The translations under genes and the position numbers were made by a program. Shown one piece after another: positions 52,774 through 62,153 of a stretch of 64,000 nucleotides of DNA. Below the pieces are notes generated by a model. It did no database searches. It was not told the origin of the DNA and saw only the letters and a program-made list of their open reading frames with translations. The first letter of the stretch is position 1, and each line of letters opens with the position of its first letter. Source of the stretch: Phycisphaerales bacterium (lineage in GTDB: Bacteria; Planctomycetota; Phycisphaerae; Tepidisphaerales; Tepidisphaeraceae); assembly GCA_020847545.1 (NCBI GenBank), contig JADLBV010000033.1, forward strand, positions 34,196-98,195, written 5' to 3'.

Positions 52774-54792
52774 TCAACTCCCTGATTTGGCGGATGATGC
52801 CGTCGCGATGTCCAAAAATCCAAAAATCTCCAGTCGGTTCAACTGACATTCCATCCCATCCCCATTGTGGCGAACTTCGGCGGCTTGAGCGCCTTGATCG
52901 GGTGTGTGCCACTTCGATGCGCCGACAGGCTTTTTGATTCGGATGCGCACATTTTTCCTGGCCGCTCGTTGATCCGGATTCAACAAAAAGACCACCCGCC
53001 GGCCGTCATCGCATCGCCATGCCGTCCAGACCACCGGGTCATCCGAACTCTCCACTTCGATGAAATATTCTTTCTTCATGCGCAGAATGAAGTCGGGTAT
53101 CTCGGTTTTACCCAGACAGATATCCCTGTCATTCAATTCAAAGTGGGCCATCCACCGTTTCCCACCGGCTGCTGAAAACCGATCCATCCACTGTTGTTTT
53201 TCATCAGCTCGTCTTCGTCTTCCGATCTGATGCCAGTCGGCAAAGGTTCCGGTGGCCAGCACCCGTCCCCCTTGCCGCAGATAACCCTCCAAAAGCTCCA
53301 GTTCCGAATCTTCCATCACCTCGACACTTGGTACCCAAATCAGTGGGTAACGCGACAACACCTCCGCGTTGGCCAGCCGATTCAACATCACATCAAATTG
53401 CAACCCGGCCAACGACAGTGCCGTTGCGAATTTGACCCGCTGCCAATCTCCATCCGCTTCGGGGTGATTGTCACGCCCCCAGACCGCGAAGGCGGCCTCG
53501 AGAGTCCGGGCCGATTCCCACAAATCCGCATGTTCCCGTTGAAAGTGGTTGTATCGACCGATGCTCTCCCACGCCTCATGGGCACGGGGAACGCCGGCGA
53601 ACAATTCGGTCATGAAATTCCCCTCGACGAAAACTTCCTGTGCCGCACGAAAAGTCCAGCACTCGGCGATCATCCGTTGCCATTCCGATCCCGAATAGGG
53701 CACAAAATCGCTCGCCTCCATGGCCGGTCCCAGTGTCTGATGATTTTGCACCCGCACAGGCCGCCAACCTTCGCTCACGGCCCACAATCGCCTGAGCAAC
53801 CCCGCATTACTGACATATCCACCCACTTCAAACCCCGGCGATGTGGGGAAATTCCATCCAGGACCGACATAGGATGCCTTTTGACCATCTTCCGTGCTGA
53901 GCGCCTTGAGTTGTGCCGGGCCAAAGGTGTGGTGATAAACGTGCCAGTTACAATAGACCATGAAATCCGGCCGGATCGACTCGGCATAGTCGTTCATCTC
54001 CACGGCCGTGCGCCACAGCAGATGCGACCAATACGCATGTAGCAACTGTTGCTGCTCCAGTTCGACCGACCGATCCACATCCGGAGCGGTCTCCTCAAAC
54101 CTCTCACTCAGCTTCACTGTCATGATCGGCATTTTCATCGCCCGGCCGGTTCGTGCGTGGGCAAATGACTCAAAATCAGCCTGACAACGTGAACAATGGC
54201 AGGCGGTACTCAAATTGTCGTAAAACGCCCCGACAAACCCCGCGTCGATGGCCGATTTGAGTCGATTCCGGAGATGAGCCTTCCATTTGGGATGATTCAA
54301 GCACCCCATCAACCGTAACGGCTTTTCCAGATACCGGGCGGCGGCATATGGAACCACCCCGCCGGTCGCATTTCGCTGCAAACTCTCCAGCAAATCAGGT
54401 TGATGGGCCTCCATGTCCTGAACGAACACATTGCACATTGATAAATAGGCCGTGCAGTGGATACCCACCTCATTACACCTTTTGACGAAAGGTCTCAAGA
54501 TCGACTGCTGCACCTCCTCCTGCTGATAGGAAAACCCCGCGCTCCAAGTCAGCCAGACCCAGTTAAAGCCCCCTTTTTTGAGCAGTTCCAACCCCTGATC
54601 CGTGTACGTCCCCATCATCCCCGTCACCGCGCCCGGCGATGTAAAATAATCCCATGCCGAAAGATGCGCCTTGGCCACCTCCAATGGTCCACCATCCCAG
54701 CGGCAATAGGCGATTTTCCCGTTTTTTGCCCAGTTTGGAACACCCCTGTCCGCGACGGCATTCGATGCGTGCATGGACAAAAAGCATACCAC
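52774..54792 (-). CDS. GHL6-like glycoside hydrolase/beta-galactosidase trimerisation-type protein
   Basis: A 672-residue protein. Residues ~60-330 look like a hypothetical glycosyl hydrolase 6 barrel (GGFNWVWLTWSAGFSYQQ, HCTAYLSMCNVFVQD, GAFYDNLSTACHCSRCQADF with a CxxC, and GYVSNAGLLRRLW). The C-terminal third contains LLEGYLRQGGRVLATGTFAD, as in beta-galactosidase trimerisation domains, and a beta domain with RRVVFLLNPD. A short hydrophobic N terminus may be a poor signal peptide. The start is uncertain (GTG 54792, TTG 54780 or ATG 54774). It is co-transcribed with a sugar isomerase. Likely a glycosidase of unknown specificity. Confidence 0.78.
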   Translation of the reverse strand: MVCFLSMHASNAVADRGVPNWAKNGKIAYCRWDGGPLEVAKAHLSAWDYFTSPGAVTGMMGTYTDQGLELLKKGGFNWVWLTWSAGFSYQQEEVQQSILRPFVKRCNEVGIHCTAYLSMCNVFVQDMEAHQPDLLESLQRNATGGVVPYAAARYLEKPLRLMGCLNHPKWKAHLRNRLKSAIDAGFVGAFYDNLSTACHCSRCQADFESFAHARTGRAMKMPIMTVKLSERFEETAPDVDRSVELEQQQLLHAYWSHLLWRTAVEMNDYAESIRPDFMVYCNWHVYHHTFGPAQLKALSTEDGQKASYVGPGWNFPTSPGFEVGGYVSNAGLLRRLWAVSEGWRPVRVQNHQTLGPAMEASDFVPYSGSEWQRMIAECWTFRAAQEVFVEGNFMTELFAGVPRAHEAWESIGRYNHFQREHADLWESARTLEAAFAVWGRDNHPEADGDWQRVKFATALSLAGLQFDVMLNRLANAEVLSRYPLIWVPSVEVMEDSELELLEGYLRQGGRVLATGTFADWHQIGRRRRADEKQQWMDRFSAAGGKRWMAHFELNDRDICLGKTEIPDFILRMKKEYFIEVESSDDPVVWTAWRCDDGRRVVFLLNPDQRAARKNVRIRIKKPVGASKWHTPDQGAQAAEVRHNGDGMECQLNRLEIFGFLDIATASSAKSGS

Positions 54793-54825
54793 TCCGTTCT
54801 TGTTATTGAAATGTCCGGCTTTCGC

Positions 54826-54854
54826 TTGACACCCACTGTGGGCCTATTTACTGT
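54826..54854 (+). promoter_or_regulatory. Possible purA promoter
   Basis: A perfect TTGACA (54826-54831), a 17-base spacer and a weak TACTGT (54849-54854). The predicted leader to ATG 54928 is about 65 bases. It lies in the divergent gap with the GHL6-like gene. Confidence 0.35.
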
Positions 54855-54927
54855 GCCCATCGGCGTTGTGCGGCGCCGAGGGTCTGGGCGGCGCCTAAGC
54901 CGCCTGCTTTTACCCCCGATGATATCC

Positions 54928-56223
54928 ATGACTGGCTTGTTTGAAGGCAATATCTGCGTTACGGGTCTGCAATGGGGCGATGAAGGCAAGGGGAAAATCG
55001 TCGATTTTCTGACCGAGCATGCGGACGTGGTGGTTCGCTATTGCGGCGGGGCCAACGCGGGGCATTCAGTCAAGATCGGCGGCGAAAAATATGCCACCCA
55101 TCTGCTGCCGGTAGGGGTCTTTCGGCCGGGGGTGATGAACCTGATCGCCAATGGGGTGGTGCTTGATCCGGAAGTGCTTTTTCGTGAAATCGATGAGTTT
55201 ACCGGCCGGGGTGTGGCCATCTCGCCGCAAAATCTTCGCATCAGCTATAAGACGCACCTGGTGATGCCCTATCACAAGGCGGAAGACGCCGGCCGGGAGT
55301 CGGCCGCCGAAGGGTCGGCCATCGGCACCACCCGCCGCGGCATTGGCCCGGCCTATGCCGACAAGATGCACCGCACCACCGCCATCCGCGTGGCAGACCT
55401 TTTGCATGAGGAAAAGCTCAGGGAACGACTTTCCAAAATCGTCACCGACCGCAACAAGGTCTTCAAAGTCCTGTACGACATGCCGCCGTTGGATTGGAAG
55501 GAGATGTTTGAGACCTATCGCGATTACGGTCGACGGATCGCGCCTTACGTTGATGACACCTCCCATCTGCTGCTGGAATACATCAAACAGAACAAGCGCA
55601 TCGTCTATGAAGGGGCGCATGCCGCGTTGCTGGATGTGGATCACGGAACGTATCCATACGTCACCAGTTCATCGTGTTCGGGGCTGGGCGTCTTTACCGG
55701 TTCGGGCGCGCCGCCGATGTCGATCCCGAATTTCATCGGCATCATGAAGGCCTATTCCACGCGCGTGGGTGGTGGTCCTTTCCCCACGGAACAGGACAAC
55801 AACATCGGCAATTACATCCGCGAGCGCGGCAATGAATATGGAACCACCACCCGCCGGCCGCGCCGATGCGGCTGGTTTGATGCCGTGGCGGTGCGATATT
55901 CAGTCGAATTGTGCGGCATCACCTCCATTTGCCTGACGCTGCTGGATGTACTGTCGGGTTTGGACCATCTTCAGGTCTGCACCGGCTACAAATATCGCGG
56001 CAACCGTCTTCCGGCGTTTCGTGCGGACATGGACACGCTGGCGGAAGTCGAGCCTATCTACGAAACCCTCCCCGGCTGGAATGGCAACATCAGCGGCTGT
56101 CGACGGTTTGAGGAATTGCCCAGGGAAGCACAACAATACGTCAAACGGCTGGAAACACTGGTTGGCGCCCCCATCAAAATGGTCAGCATCGGCCCCGAAC
56201 GCAGCGCCACGTTGATCCGGTGA
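54928..56223 (+). CDS. purA: Adenylosuccinate synthetase
   Basis: PurA joins IMP and aspartate using GTP, the first committed step to AMP. This 431-residue protein has the P-loop QWGDEGKGKIVD near the start, RYCGGANAGHSVKI, GIGPAYADKMHR, TRVGGGPFPTE, the TTRRPRRCGWFDAV signature and the end GPERSATLIR. The length is standard. ATG 54928 (MTGLFEGNICVTGLQWGDEG) is chosen because it gives the normal N terminus; ATG 54919 is also possible, and neither has a Shine-Dalgarno. About 150 further in-frame codons upstream are non-coding. It is not linked to other purine genes here. Confidence 0.95.
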   Translation: MTGLFEGNICVTGLQWGDEGKGKIVDFLTEHADVVVRYCGGANAGHSVKIGGEKYATHLLPVGVFRPGVMNLIANGVVLDPEVLFREIDEFTGRGVAISPQNLRISYKTHLVMPYHKAEDAGRESAAEGSAIGTTRRGIGPAYADKMHRTTAIRVADLLHEEKLRERLSKIVTDRNKVFKVLYDMPPLDWKEMFETYRDYGRRIAPYVDDTSHLLLEYIKQNKRIVYEGAHAALLDVDHGTYPYVTSSSCSGLGVFTGSGAPPMSIPNFIGIMKAYSTRVGGGPFPTEQDNNIGNYIRERGNEYGTTTRRPRRCGWFDAVAVRYSVELCGITSICLTLLDVLSGLDHLQVCTGYKYRGNRLPAFRADMDTLAEVEPIYETLPGWNGNISGCRRFEELPREAQQYVKRLETLVGAPIKMVSIGPERSATLIR

Positions 56224-56392
56224 GCGGAGAATGGAAATTAACCGCGTGCAATCGTTTTCCTCCGATGATTTTCACGGGTGGGTTTGTCATGCAGGCCATA
56301 TCCGAGTATAAATGTCGGCTGATTTGAGCGAATCCAAAGGTTGGTGGCGGGATCGATTATAGTCGGGACATGGGACTCAAATAGACGGTCTT

Positions 56393-57895
56393 ATGAAGTA
56401 TCTGTTTATCGCCTGTCTGGTGGTGTTGACCGGCGCCAGCGTTTTGACGGCGCTGTGGCTGCCGGAGTCGCGCAGCTCCGTTCCCGTGTTGTATTGGGTG
56501 ACAGATGCCAACCCCGCCCGTCAGGACCAGATCAATATATTCAAGCAATGGATGAAGAAGCACGGTTATCCCACCATCGATTTGCGGGTGGATACCGCCA
56601 ACAACGACCAGAGCAAGAAGATCATTCAGGGAGTATCGGGGGTGGCGGGCGACATCTGGGATCTCTATTCCAACGGCGAGACACAATATTATTACGAAAT
56701 CGGCCTGCTGAGGGATATCACCGATGTGGCAAAACGAATGGGGTTTGATCCCAGCCACACCTGGAAGGCGGCCGAGCCGGATCTGATGGCCCTGACACAT
56801 GATGGCCAGTTGCGGCAATTCTCCTTTCCGGACAACGCCACGGCCGGATTGTATCTGGTCAACCGTGAAACATTTCGCCAACACAACCAACCTCTGCCTC
56901 CCAGCAACTGGACGTATGATGAATTTGAACGACGCGGCCGGGAGTTTGTGAAGACTGCCAACAAGGGATTGCCCTCAAGGCGGTACTATTTTGCCGACGG
57001 GGTCAGCTTGTCGAGTATGATTCGCAGCTATGGTGTTGGCGAGTTCAATGAGACATTGACCCGCTGCACACTGGACGACCAGCGGGTCGCGAGTTTGTTG
57101 GAGCGGTGGCGAGACTGGATGGAGGTGGATCACATCATCCCCTCCAGCGCGGATTTGGCGGCGATGTCGGCGGCGGGCGGCTATGGCGGAACCAGCCCGC
57201 AAAAATTCAATTCCGGCGAATTTGCGATGATTTTCAGCGGCCGGTTTATTTTGATCCAGCTTCGCCAATTTGACATCGAGCGAAAGAAAAAGGGGTTGCC
57301 GCTGCTGGACATGGGGGCGGCCGATCCGCCTTATCAGGAATTTCCCAACTCGCAGTTCGTCACCCGTTCTGCGGCTGTTTATATCGGTTCGCATCACCCC
57401 GAACTGGCAACCTATTTCCTCTCCTTCCTGGCCTCCGAAGAATACAACATGCAGATCGTTCGGGATGCCGATTCATTGCCACCCAATCCGGCTTACACGA
57501 ACACCGAAGCGTATCTGCATCCGCCCGATCATCCCAACGAGTGGGGATTGCACGAGGCATTCGCCAAAGTCGCCGAGACCATCGCCGTCGGCAAAAGTTA
57601 CAGTCCCTTTGTGCTGCCGCAGATTTACAATCGGGAGTTTGATGAGGCCACGCAGGAGTTCCTCACCGGACGGATCACCGCAAAACAGGCCGCCAAACAG
57701 GTGACCGCAAGGGTCAATCAGGCCATCGAACGGACACTGGTCGAAAACTCGAATTTGCGGCCGCTGTACGATAAGCTCATCAAGGATCAGCAGACCATCG
57801 ACGCACTGCGTGCCAAGGGCGAAAAAGTCCCATTGTCGCTGATCCGGGATCCGTTTCACCGGGCCTATTACCAATTCAAGGGGTGGGCGCAATGA
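56393..57895 (+). CDS. ABC transporter sugar-binding protein (family 1)
   Basis: A 500-residue extracellular solute-binding protein. It begins with a hydrophobic signal or anchor (LFIACLVVLTGASVLTALW) without a clear lipobox. The fold pattern fits family 1 sugar-binding proteins: VLYWVTDANPARQDQINIFK, GVAGDIWDLYSNGE, NATAGLYLVNRETFR and the FAMIFSGRFI stretch. It delivers an unknown carbohydrate to the two permeases that follow with overlapping starts. -10-like TATAGT lies at 56358-56363. No ATPase gene is present, so a shared MsmK/UgpC-like ATPase elsewhere is likely. Confidence 0.87.
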   Translation: MKYLFIACLVVLTGASVLTALWLPESRSSVPVLYWVTDANPARQDQINIFKQWMKKHGYPTIDLRVDTANNDQSKKIIQGVSGVAGDIWDLYSNGETQYYYEIGLLRDITDVAKRMGFDPSHTWKAAEPDLMALTHDGQLRQFSFPDNATAGLYLVNRETFRQHNQPLPPSNWTYDEFERRGREFVKTANKGLPSRRYYFADGVSLSSMIRSYGVGEFNETLTRCTLDDQRVASLLERWRDWMEVDHIIPSSADLAAMSAAGGYGGTSPQKFNSGEFAMIFSGRFILIQLRQFDIERKKKGLPLLDMGAADPPYQEFPNSQFVTRSAAVYIGSHHPELATYFLSFLASEEYNMQIVRDADSLPPNPAYTNTEAYLHPPDHPNEWGLHEAFAKVAETIAVGKSYSPFVLPQIYNREFDEATQEFLTGRITAKQAAKQVTARVNQAIERTLVENSNLRPLYDKLIKDQQTIDALRAKGEKVPLSLIRDPFHRAYYQFKGWAQ

Positions 57896-59382
57896 GCAGC
57901 AGCAGATCGCGGACAATCAGAAATGTGGGGGCGGGTGTGGCGTTTTTAATGCCCAACCTGCTGGGGTTTCTGGTTTTCACGCTGGTACCGCTGGTTTTCA
58001 GCATGGTGCTGGCGTTCAGTAACTGGGATTTGAAGCTACACAACCAGTACAAGAACAATTCAATTCACTTCATCGGGCTGGATAATTTCATCCGCCTGAT
58101 CAACGAGCCGAATTTCTGGAAATTTCTGGGCAACACGCTCTATTTGATGCTGCTGATGCCCTTCGCCATCGCCGCCAGCCTGATCGCGGCGATCCTGCTC
58201 AGCAAAGACCTGCGCGGCGGCAGCCGGCGAATGTGGGCCACCCTGCTGCTGACGGCCATCATGGTCGGCTCGTTGCTGCTTTTGATGGCAACCGGCCAGG
58301 GACGCAGCGGCATGGTCATTATGATGGCGTCGCTGGTCGCCTCCATTTTCATTGGCGGGGCGCTGGGCGGGCAGACGGTCTATCGCACCCTCTTTTACAT
58401 CCCCAACTTCACCGCGGGCGTGGCGACGATGCTCCTCTGGAAGCATCTCTTTAACCCGCAAAGCGGCCCGATCAACTCCGTGCTGCGCGGGCCGTTGGTC
58501 AGCCTGACCGATGTCGTCAGGCAATCACCATCATCGCTGATTCAATCGGGGTTGTGGGTGTCGGCCGGATTGATCGCATTGGGGGCGTGGTTTGGATTGC
58601 GTCGGCTGCGCAAGGCATGGTCGGATGGAGATTACGGTTCAAATGCGGTCATCCTTTCAGCTGTATTCCTGATCCTTCCGGCCGTGTTGGCCATTTTTTG
58701 GTCGCCGGTGCCGCTGGTTGGATGGGTCACGCTGGCCGCAACGGTTTGTGTCACCCTGTGGCAGCTTGTGATTGCAATTCGCGGGCGTGATTTTCATGGT
58801 CGGCCGTGGGATGGTGTCGGCAGCAGCCTGATGACGGCCACATCGTTGATGTCATTGCAACTGGTCGTGCTGGGGTTGGGCATCGCCTGTTATCATCTGC
58901 CTGCCATGGCGGCCGTCTCCGATGGACTGACGCCCCCCAACTGGCTGACCGATTACGACTGGGCCAAGCCGGCCATGATGTTGATGGGATTCTGGGGGGC
59001 GATCGGCTCAAACAACATGCTGCTCTACCTGGCCGCCTTAACCAACGTCCCACAAGAGCTATATGAAGCGGCCGACATCGACGGCGCCACCCGGTTGGGC
59101 AAATTCTGGAATATCACATGGCCGCAATTGGCCCCCACCACCTTTTTCATTGTGGTGATGGGCGTGATCTCCGGTTTGCAGGGTGGATTTGAACAGGCCC
59201 GCGTGATGACACAAGGTGGGCCGGCCGGTTCGACCACCACCCTCAGTTACATGATTTACAGTCAGGGATTTGAGATCGGCCGGCTGGGGTACGCCTCGGC
59301 CGTCTCGTGGATGTTGTTTGCGATGGTCCTGGTGATCACGCTGTTCAACTGGAAATTCGGCAACAAGTATGTCAACGACTAA
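57892..59382 (+). CDS. Sugar ABC transporter permease (MalF-like) with two large insertions
   Basis: A 496-residue inner-membrane permease. The MalF/UgpA order is kept: MPNLLGFLVFTLVPLVFSMV, the NFIRLINEPNFWKFLGNT segment, RTLFYIPNF and the EAA loop EAADIDGATRLGKFWNITWPQL near 392-413 (shown in part elsewhere). Normal members have ~300 residues. Here an extra ~50 residues (about 111-160) sit after LLSKDLRGG and ~140 residues (about 203-345) before NWLTDYDWAKPA. Both are hydrophobic enough to add membrane helices. The start ATG 57892 overlaps the binding protein's stop (ATGA). Confidence 0.85.
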   Translation: MSSSRSRTIRNVGAGVAFLMPNLLGFLVFTLVPLVFSMVLAFSNWDLKLHNQYKNNSIHFIGLDNFIRLINEPNFWKFLGNTLYLMLLMPFAIAASLIAAILLSKDLRGGSRRMWATLLLTAIMVGSLLLLMATGQGRSGMVIMMASLVASIFIGGALGGQTVYRTLFYIPNFTAGVATMLLWKHLFNPQSGPINSVLRGPLVSLTDVVRQSPSSLIQSGLWVSAGLIALGAWFGLRRLRKAWSDGDYGSNAVILSAVFLILPAVLAIFWSPVPLVGWVTLAATVCVTLWQLVIAIRGRDFHGRPWDGVGSSLMTATSLMSLQLVVLGLGIACYHLPAMAAVSDGLTPPNWLTDYDWAKPAMMLMGFWGAIGSNNMLLYLAALTNVPQELYEAADIDGATRLGKFWNITWPQLAPTTFFIVVMGVISGLQGGFEQARVMTQGGPAGSTTTLSYMIYSQGFEIGRLGYASAVSWMLFAMVLVITLFNWKFGNKYVND

Positions 59383-60361
59383 CACCATCCAACCAGGCCA
59401 GTCCACCGAGCCGGCCTCCATCCCACCGGATGCGGCCGAGATGGAAAAACTGTTGAACCGCCCACCGGCCGACCGGCGACGATCCCGCGCGCTCAAAAAT
59501 TACTTCTCGGTTTCGCTGCTACACCTAGTTCTGGGTGCGATCTCTCTGGTGATGGTGTTGCCATTTGTCTGGATGTTGCTGACCAGCATCAAACCCCTTG
59601 GCGAGGTCGGCTCGACCAACTGGATCCCCAGTACGGTGGACACCGTCCAAAAAGCGGGTGTGCCGGTGCCGAGAAATTACGTCGACGTGTTTGATTACAA
59701 CAACCCGGACATAAACCACCGCGGCATTCAGTTCGCCCGATTTTACTGGAACAGCATCTTCGTCGCGGCGTGGGCGACTTTTTTGCAGGTGATGACCAGC
59801 GCCATGGCCGCCTACAGCTTTGCCCGTCTGAAATGGCCGGGACGAGACCGCATGTTTCTGCTGTATCTGTCCACCATGATGTTGCCGGGATTGGTGATGA
59901 TGATCCCCAATTTCCAGATCATGATCTCGATGGGGCTGGTGGATACCTTTACGGGCCTGATCGTGCCGGCGGCGTTCAGCGCGTTTGGCACGTTTCTCAT
60001 GCGGCAGTTCATGCTGAGCATCCCGCAAAGCCTCGACGAGGCGGCCGAAATCGACGGCGCGGGCAAATGGCGGCTGTTCTGGGACATCATCCTCCCCCTG
60101 TCGCGGCCGGGGCTGATCACACTGACCATTTTCACCTTCATGGGCAATTACAACAGCTTCTTCTGGCCTTTGGTCATGCTGCGCAGCGAGGCCAAATACA
60201 CGCTGCCGATCGGGCTGTTGTTCTTCGATTCCAGCCAGGGCCAGGCCACGCACCTTCTCATGGCGGCCGTCACGATGTCAGTGGTTCCGATGATCGTGCT
60301 GTTTGTGCTGTTGCAGAAATATCTGGTCAAGGGCATCCAGTTGGGGGCGGTCAAAGGGTGA
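59369..60361 (+). CDS. Sugar ABC transporter permease (MalG-like)
   Basis: A 330-residue permease that overlaps the previous gene by 14 bases. It has an N-terminal cytoplasmic extension of ~45 residues rich in Pro and Arg, then six membrane helices: LGAISLVMVLPFVWMLLTSI opens helix 1, NSIFVAAWATFLQVMTSAMA, and an EAA loop DEAAEIDGAGKWRLFWDIIL for contact with the ATPase. The C-terminal VPMIVLFVLLQKYLVKGI is typical of MalG. It pairs with the preceding permease to form the channel. Length is slightly above average. Confidence 0.9.
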   Translation: MSTTNTIQPGQSTEPASIPPDAAEMEKLLNRPPADRRRSRALKNYFSVSLLHLVLGAISLVMVLPFVWMLLTSIKPLGEVGSTNWIPSTVDTVQKAGVPVPRNYVDVFDYNNPDINHRGIQFARFYWNSIFVAAWATFLQVMTSAMAAYSFARLKWPGRDRMFLLYLSTMMLPGLVMMIPNFQIMISMGLVDTFTGLIVPAAFSAFGTFLMRQFMLSIPQSLDEAAEIDGAGKWRLFWDIILPLSRPGLITLTIFTFMGNYNSFFWPLVMLRSEAKYTLPIGLLFFDSSQGQATHLLMAAVTMSVVPMIVLFVLLQKYLVKGIQLGAVKG

Positions 60362-60371
60362 TCGCCGGGCC

Positions 60372-60377
60372 TATAAT
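60372..60377 (+). promoter_or_regulatory. -10 box of truD
   Basis: A perfect TATAAT lies 10 bases after the MalG-like stop. ATG 60385 follows after 7 bases, predicting a leaderless mRNA. No good -35 is seen; ATG 60376 overlaps the box and so cannot be on that transcript. Confidence 0.5.
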
Positions 60378-60384
60378 GGATGTC

Positions 60385-61602
60385 ATGCAACTGCCCTACC
60401 TGACCCATGAATTCCCCGGCATCGGCGGCGTCATCAAGCAGCGGGATGAGGACTTTTTCGTCCAGGAAATCCCCCTGTATGAACCCTGCGGCGAGGGGGA
60501 ACACGTTTATGCCGAGATTCAGAAGATCGGCGTCAGCACGTTTGATGCGCTTCGGCGCATCGGCAGCGCGTTGCGTGTTTCATCACGTGACATCGGCTAT
60601 GCCGGCCTCAAAGACGCCCGCGCCTTGACCCGTCAGGTCATCTCCATGTCGGGCACGACCCCCGAAGCGGTGATGGCGTTGCAACTGCCAGACATCTCCG
60701 TGCAATGGGCCGCCCGCCACACCAACAAACTGCGGATGGGCCACCTGTGGGGTAATCGTTTTGCCGTCAAAATTCGACAGGTCAACCCCACGGATGTGGT
60801 TCGGCTTCCTCCGATGTTGAAGATTTTGCAGGATCGGGGAATGCCCAATTATTTCGGCGAGCAGCGTTTTGGCCGGCGTGGCGACAATGCCTTACTGGGG
60901 GCGGCATTGATCGCGGCCGATGACCAGCGGCTTTTGCACCTGCTTCTTGGCGCTCCCAATCCCAATCAGGACCAACCCGATGCCGTCGATGCGCGTCAGT
61001 CATTTGACAATGGCGACCTTGAGGCCGCCATGCAATCATTCCCTCGCAACTTCGGCATGGAAAGAGGGGTTCTATCCCGTCTGATCAAGACGAAGAACCC
61101 CACGGCCGCCGTCATGTCGATTGATGAGAAAATCCGCCGGTTATGGGTGTCGGCGTTGCAATCGGAATTGTTCAATCAGATTCTTGCCCGCCGAATCGAG
61201 TCGATTGACCGCGTACAAATCGGCGATCTGGCGTACAAACATGAGAATGGCGCCTGCTTTGTGGTGGAGGATGCCTCCGTTGAATCCCCCCGCGTCCAGC
61301 GATTTGAAATCAGCCCCACCGGCCCGATGATCGGCTATCGCATGACGTTGCCACAGGGCGAACCGTTTGCGATTGAACAGAGCGTCTTCGCCGACCATTC
61401 CCTGACACCGGAACATTTTCGACTTGACGGCCGACACAAGGTCAAAGGGGTCCGCCGCCCGCTGCGTGTTCAGCCCAAGGATGTTGAGCTTTCCGCCGGT
61501 GTGGACAATCACGGCCCACACATCACCCTCGCCTTCGCACTGCCCGCCGGCTGCTTCGCCACCAGCCTGCTGCGCGAAGTGATGAAGGTGGAACCATCCT
61601 GA
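60385..61602 (+). CDS. truD: tRNA pseudouridine(13) synthase TruD
   Basis: TruD makes pseudouridine 13 in tRNA-Glu. This 405-residue protein has the N-terminal TruD pattern PGIGGVIKQRDEDFFVQEI, the catalytic motif YAGLKDARALTRQ (Asp77), the NYFGEQRFGRRGDNALLG signature and a ~150-residue insertion domain, as in the family. The C-terminal half keeps RVQRFEISPTGPMIG. Frames continuing upstream to 59770 are shadows of the permease gene. The start ATG 60385 fits the promoter; ATG 60376 would add three residues. Confidence 0.93.
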   Translation: MQLPYLTHEFPGIGGVIKQRDEDFFVQEIPLYEPCGEGEHVYAEIQKIGVSTFDALRRIGSALRVSSRDIGYAGLKDARALTRQVISMSGTTPEAVMALQLPDISVQWAARHTNKLRMGHLWGNRFAVKIRQVNPTDVVRLPPMLKILQDRGMPNYFGEQRFGRRGDNALLGAALIAADDQRLLHLLLGAPNPNQDQPDAVDARQSFDNGDLEAAMQSFPRNFGMERGVLSRLIKTKNPTAAVMSIDEKIRRLWVSALQSELFNQILARRIESIDRVQIGDLAYKHENGACFVVEDASVESPRVQRFEISPTGPMIGYRMTLPQGEPFAIEQSVFADHSLTPEHFRLDGRHKVKGVRRPLRVQPKDVELSAGVDNHGPHITLAFALPAGCFATSLLREVMKVEPS

Positions 61603-61607
61603 TCCAC

Positions 61608-61636
61608 TCCACAGCTTGAATTTGTCCCATTACAAT
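61608..61636 (+). promoter_or_regulatory. Promoter of the SET domain gene
   Basis: TCCACA (61608-61613), a 17-base spacer and TACAAT (61631-61636). Seven bases separate the -10 box from ATG 61644, predicting a leaderless mRNA. Confidence 0.5.
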
Positions 61637-61643
61637 TTTTGAC

Positions 61644-62153
61644 ATGCTATTCATCCCGACGATAGTTCGCCCCTCACCGATTTTCGGTCAGGGGTTGTTT
61701 ATCCGGCATCCCGTCTCCAAAGGCGCTATCATCGCCTCGTTCACGCTTGATACGCGCCCCATCACCGAATGCGAATTCATCGAACACATCGCCCAAGGGC
61801 ATCCATCCATCACCCGCACCGGCACGCGATACATTGGCCGATATTTCACCGTCACCGATGACACCGATTCAAACCTCAATTTTTTCAACCATTCATTTGA
61901 ACCAAACTGCCTGGTTCATTGCGGCATCGTTCTCGCACGACAGGACATGCCGGCCGATACCGAATTGACGATCGACTATCGCACACTGGTCGATTCTTCG
62001 GATGTGGGAACCTACGCGGACGCCGTCACAGGTCGGAATATTACAGGTTTTTCCGCCCGTCAAACCCTGCTGCGCACGGCCGCCGAATTGATTGATTTGA
62101 TCAACAGTCTTCCGGATTGGGAACCTGTGCCGCCAACTGATACCGCTCGATGA
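61644..62153 (+). CDS. SET domain protein
   Basis: A 169-residue protein consisting of one SET-like domain: FGQGLFIRHPVSKGAIIASF as the opening Gly strand, then FFNHSFEPNCLVHC (Asn82, His83, Asn88, Cys89), the SAM-pseudoknot motif NHSxxPN, and the catalytic ELTIDYRTL (Tyr112). SET proteins methylate protein lysines; bacterial members have few known substrates. No post-SET Cys cluster is visible. It has no Shine-Dalgarno. Its end overlaps the convergent small membrane protein gene by 53 bases. Bacterial histone-like or ribosomal targets are conceivable but not supported here. Confidence 0.85.
   Translation: MLFIPTIVRPSPIFGQGLFIRHPVSKGAIIASFTLDTRPITECEFIEHIAQGHPSITRTGTRYIGRYFTVTDDTDSNLNFFNHSFEPNCLVHCGIVLARQDMPADTELTIDYRTLVDSSDVGTYADAVTGRNITGFSARQTLLRTAAELIDLINSLPDWEPVPPTDTAR

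Noticed and set aside
54457..54927. An in-frame upstream extension of purA
   Set aside because: It runs through the start of the divergent GHL6-like gene. PurA proteins begin close to the QWGDEGKGK motif.
59770..60384. An in-frame upstream extension of truD
   Set aside because: It overlaps the MalG-like permease in another frame, and its product has no TruD similarity. The promoter and the family N terminus place the start at 60385.
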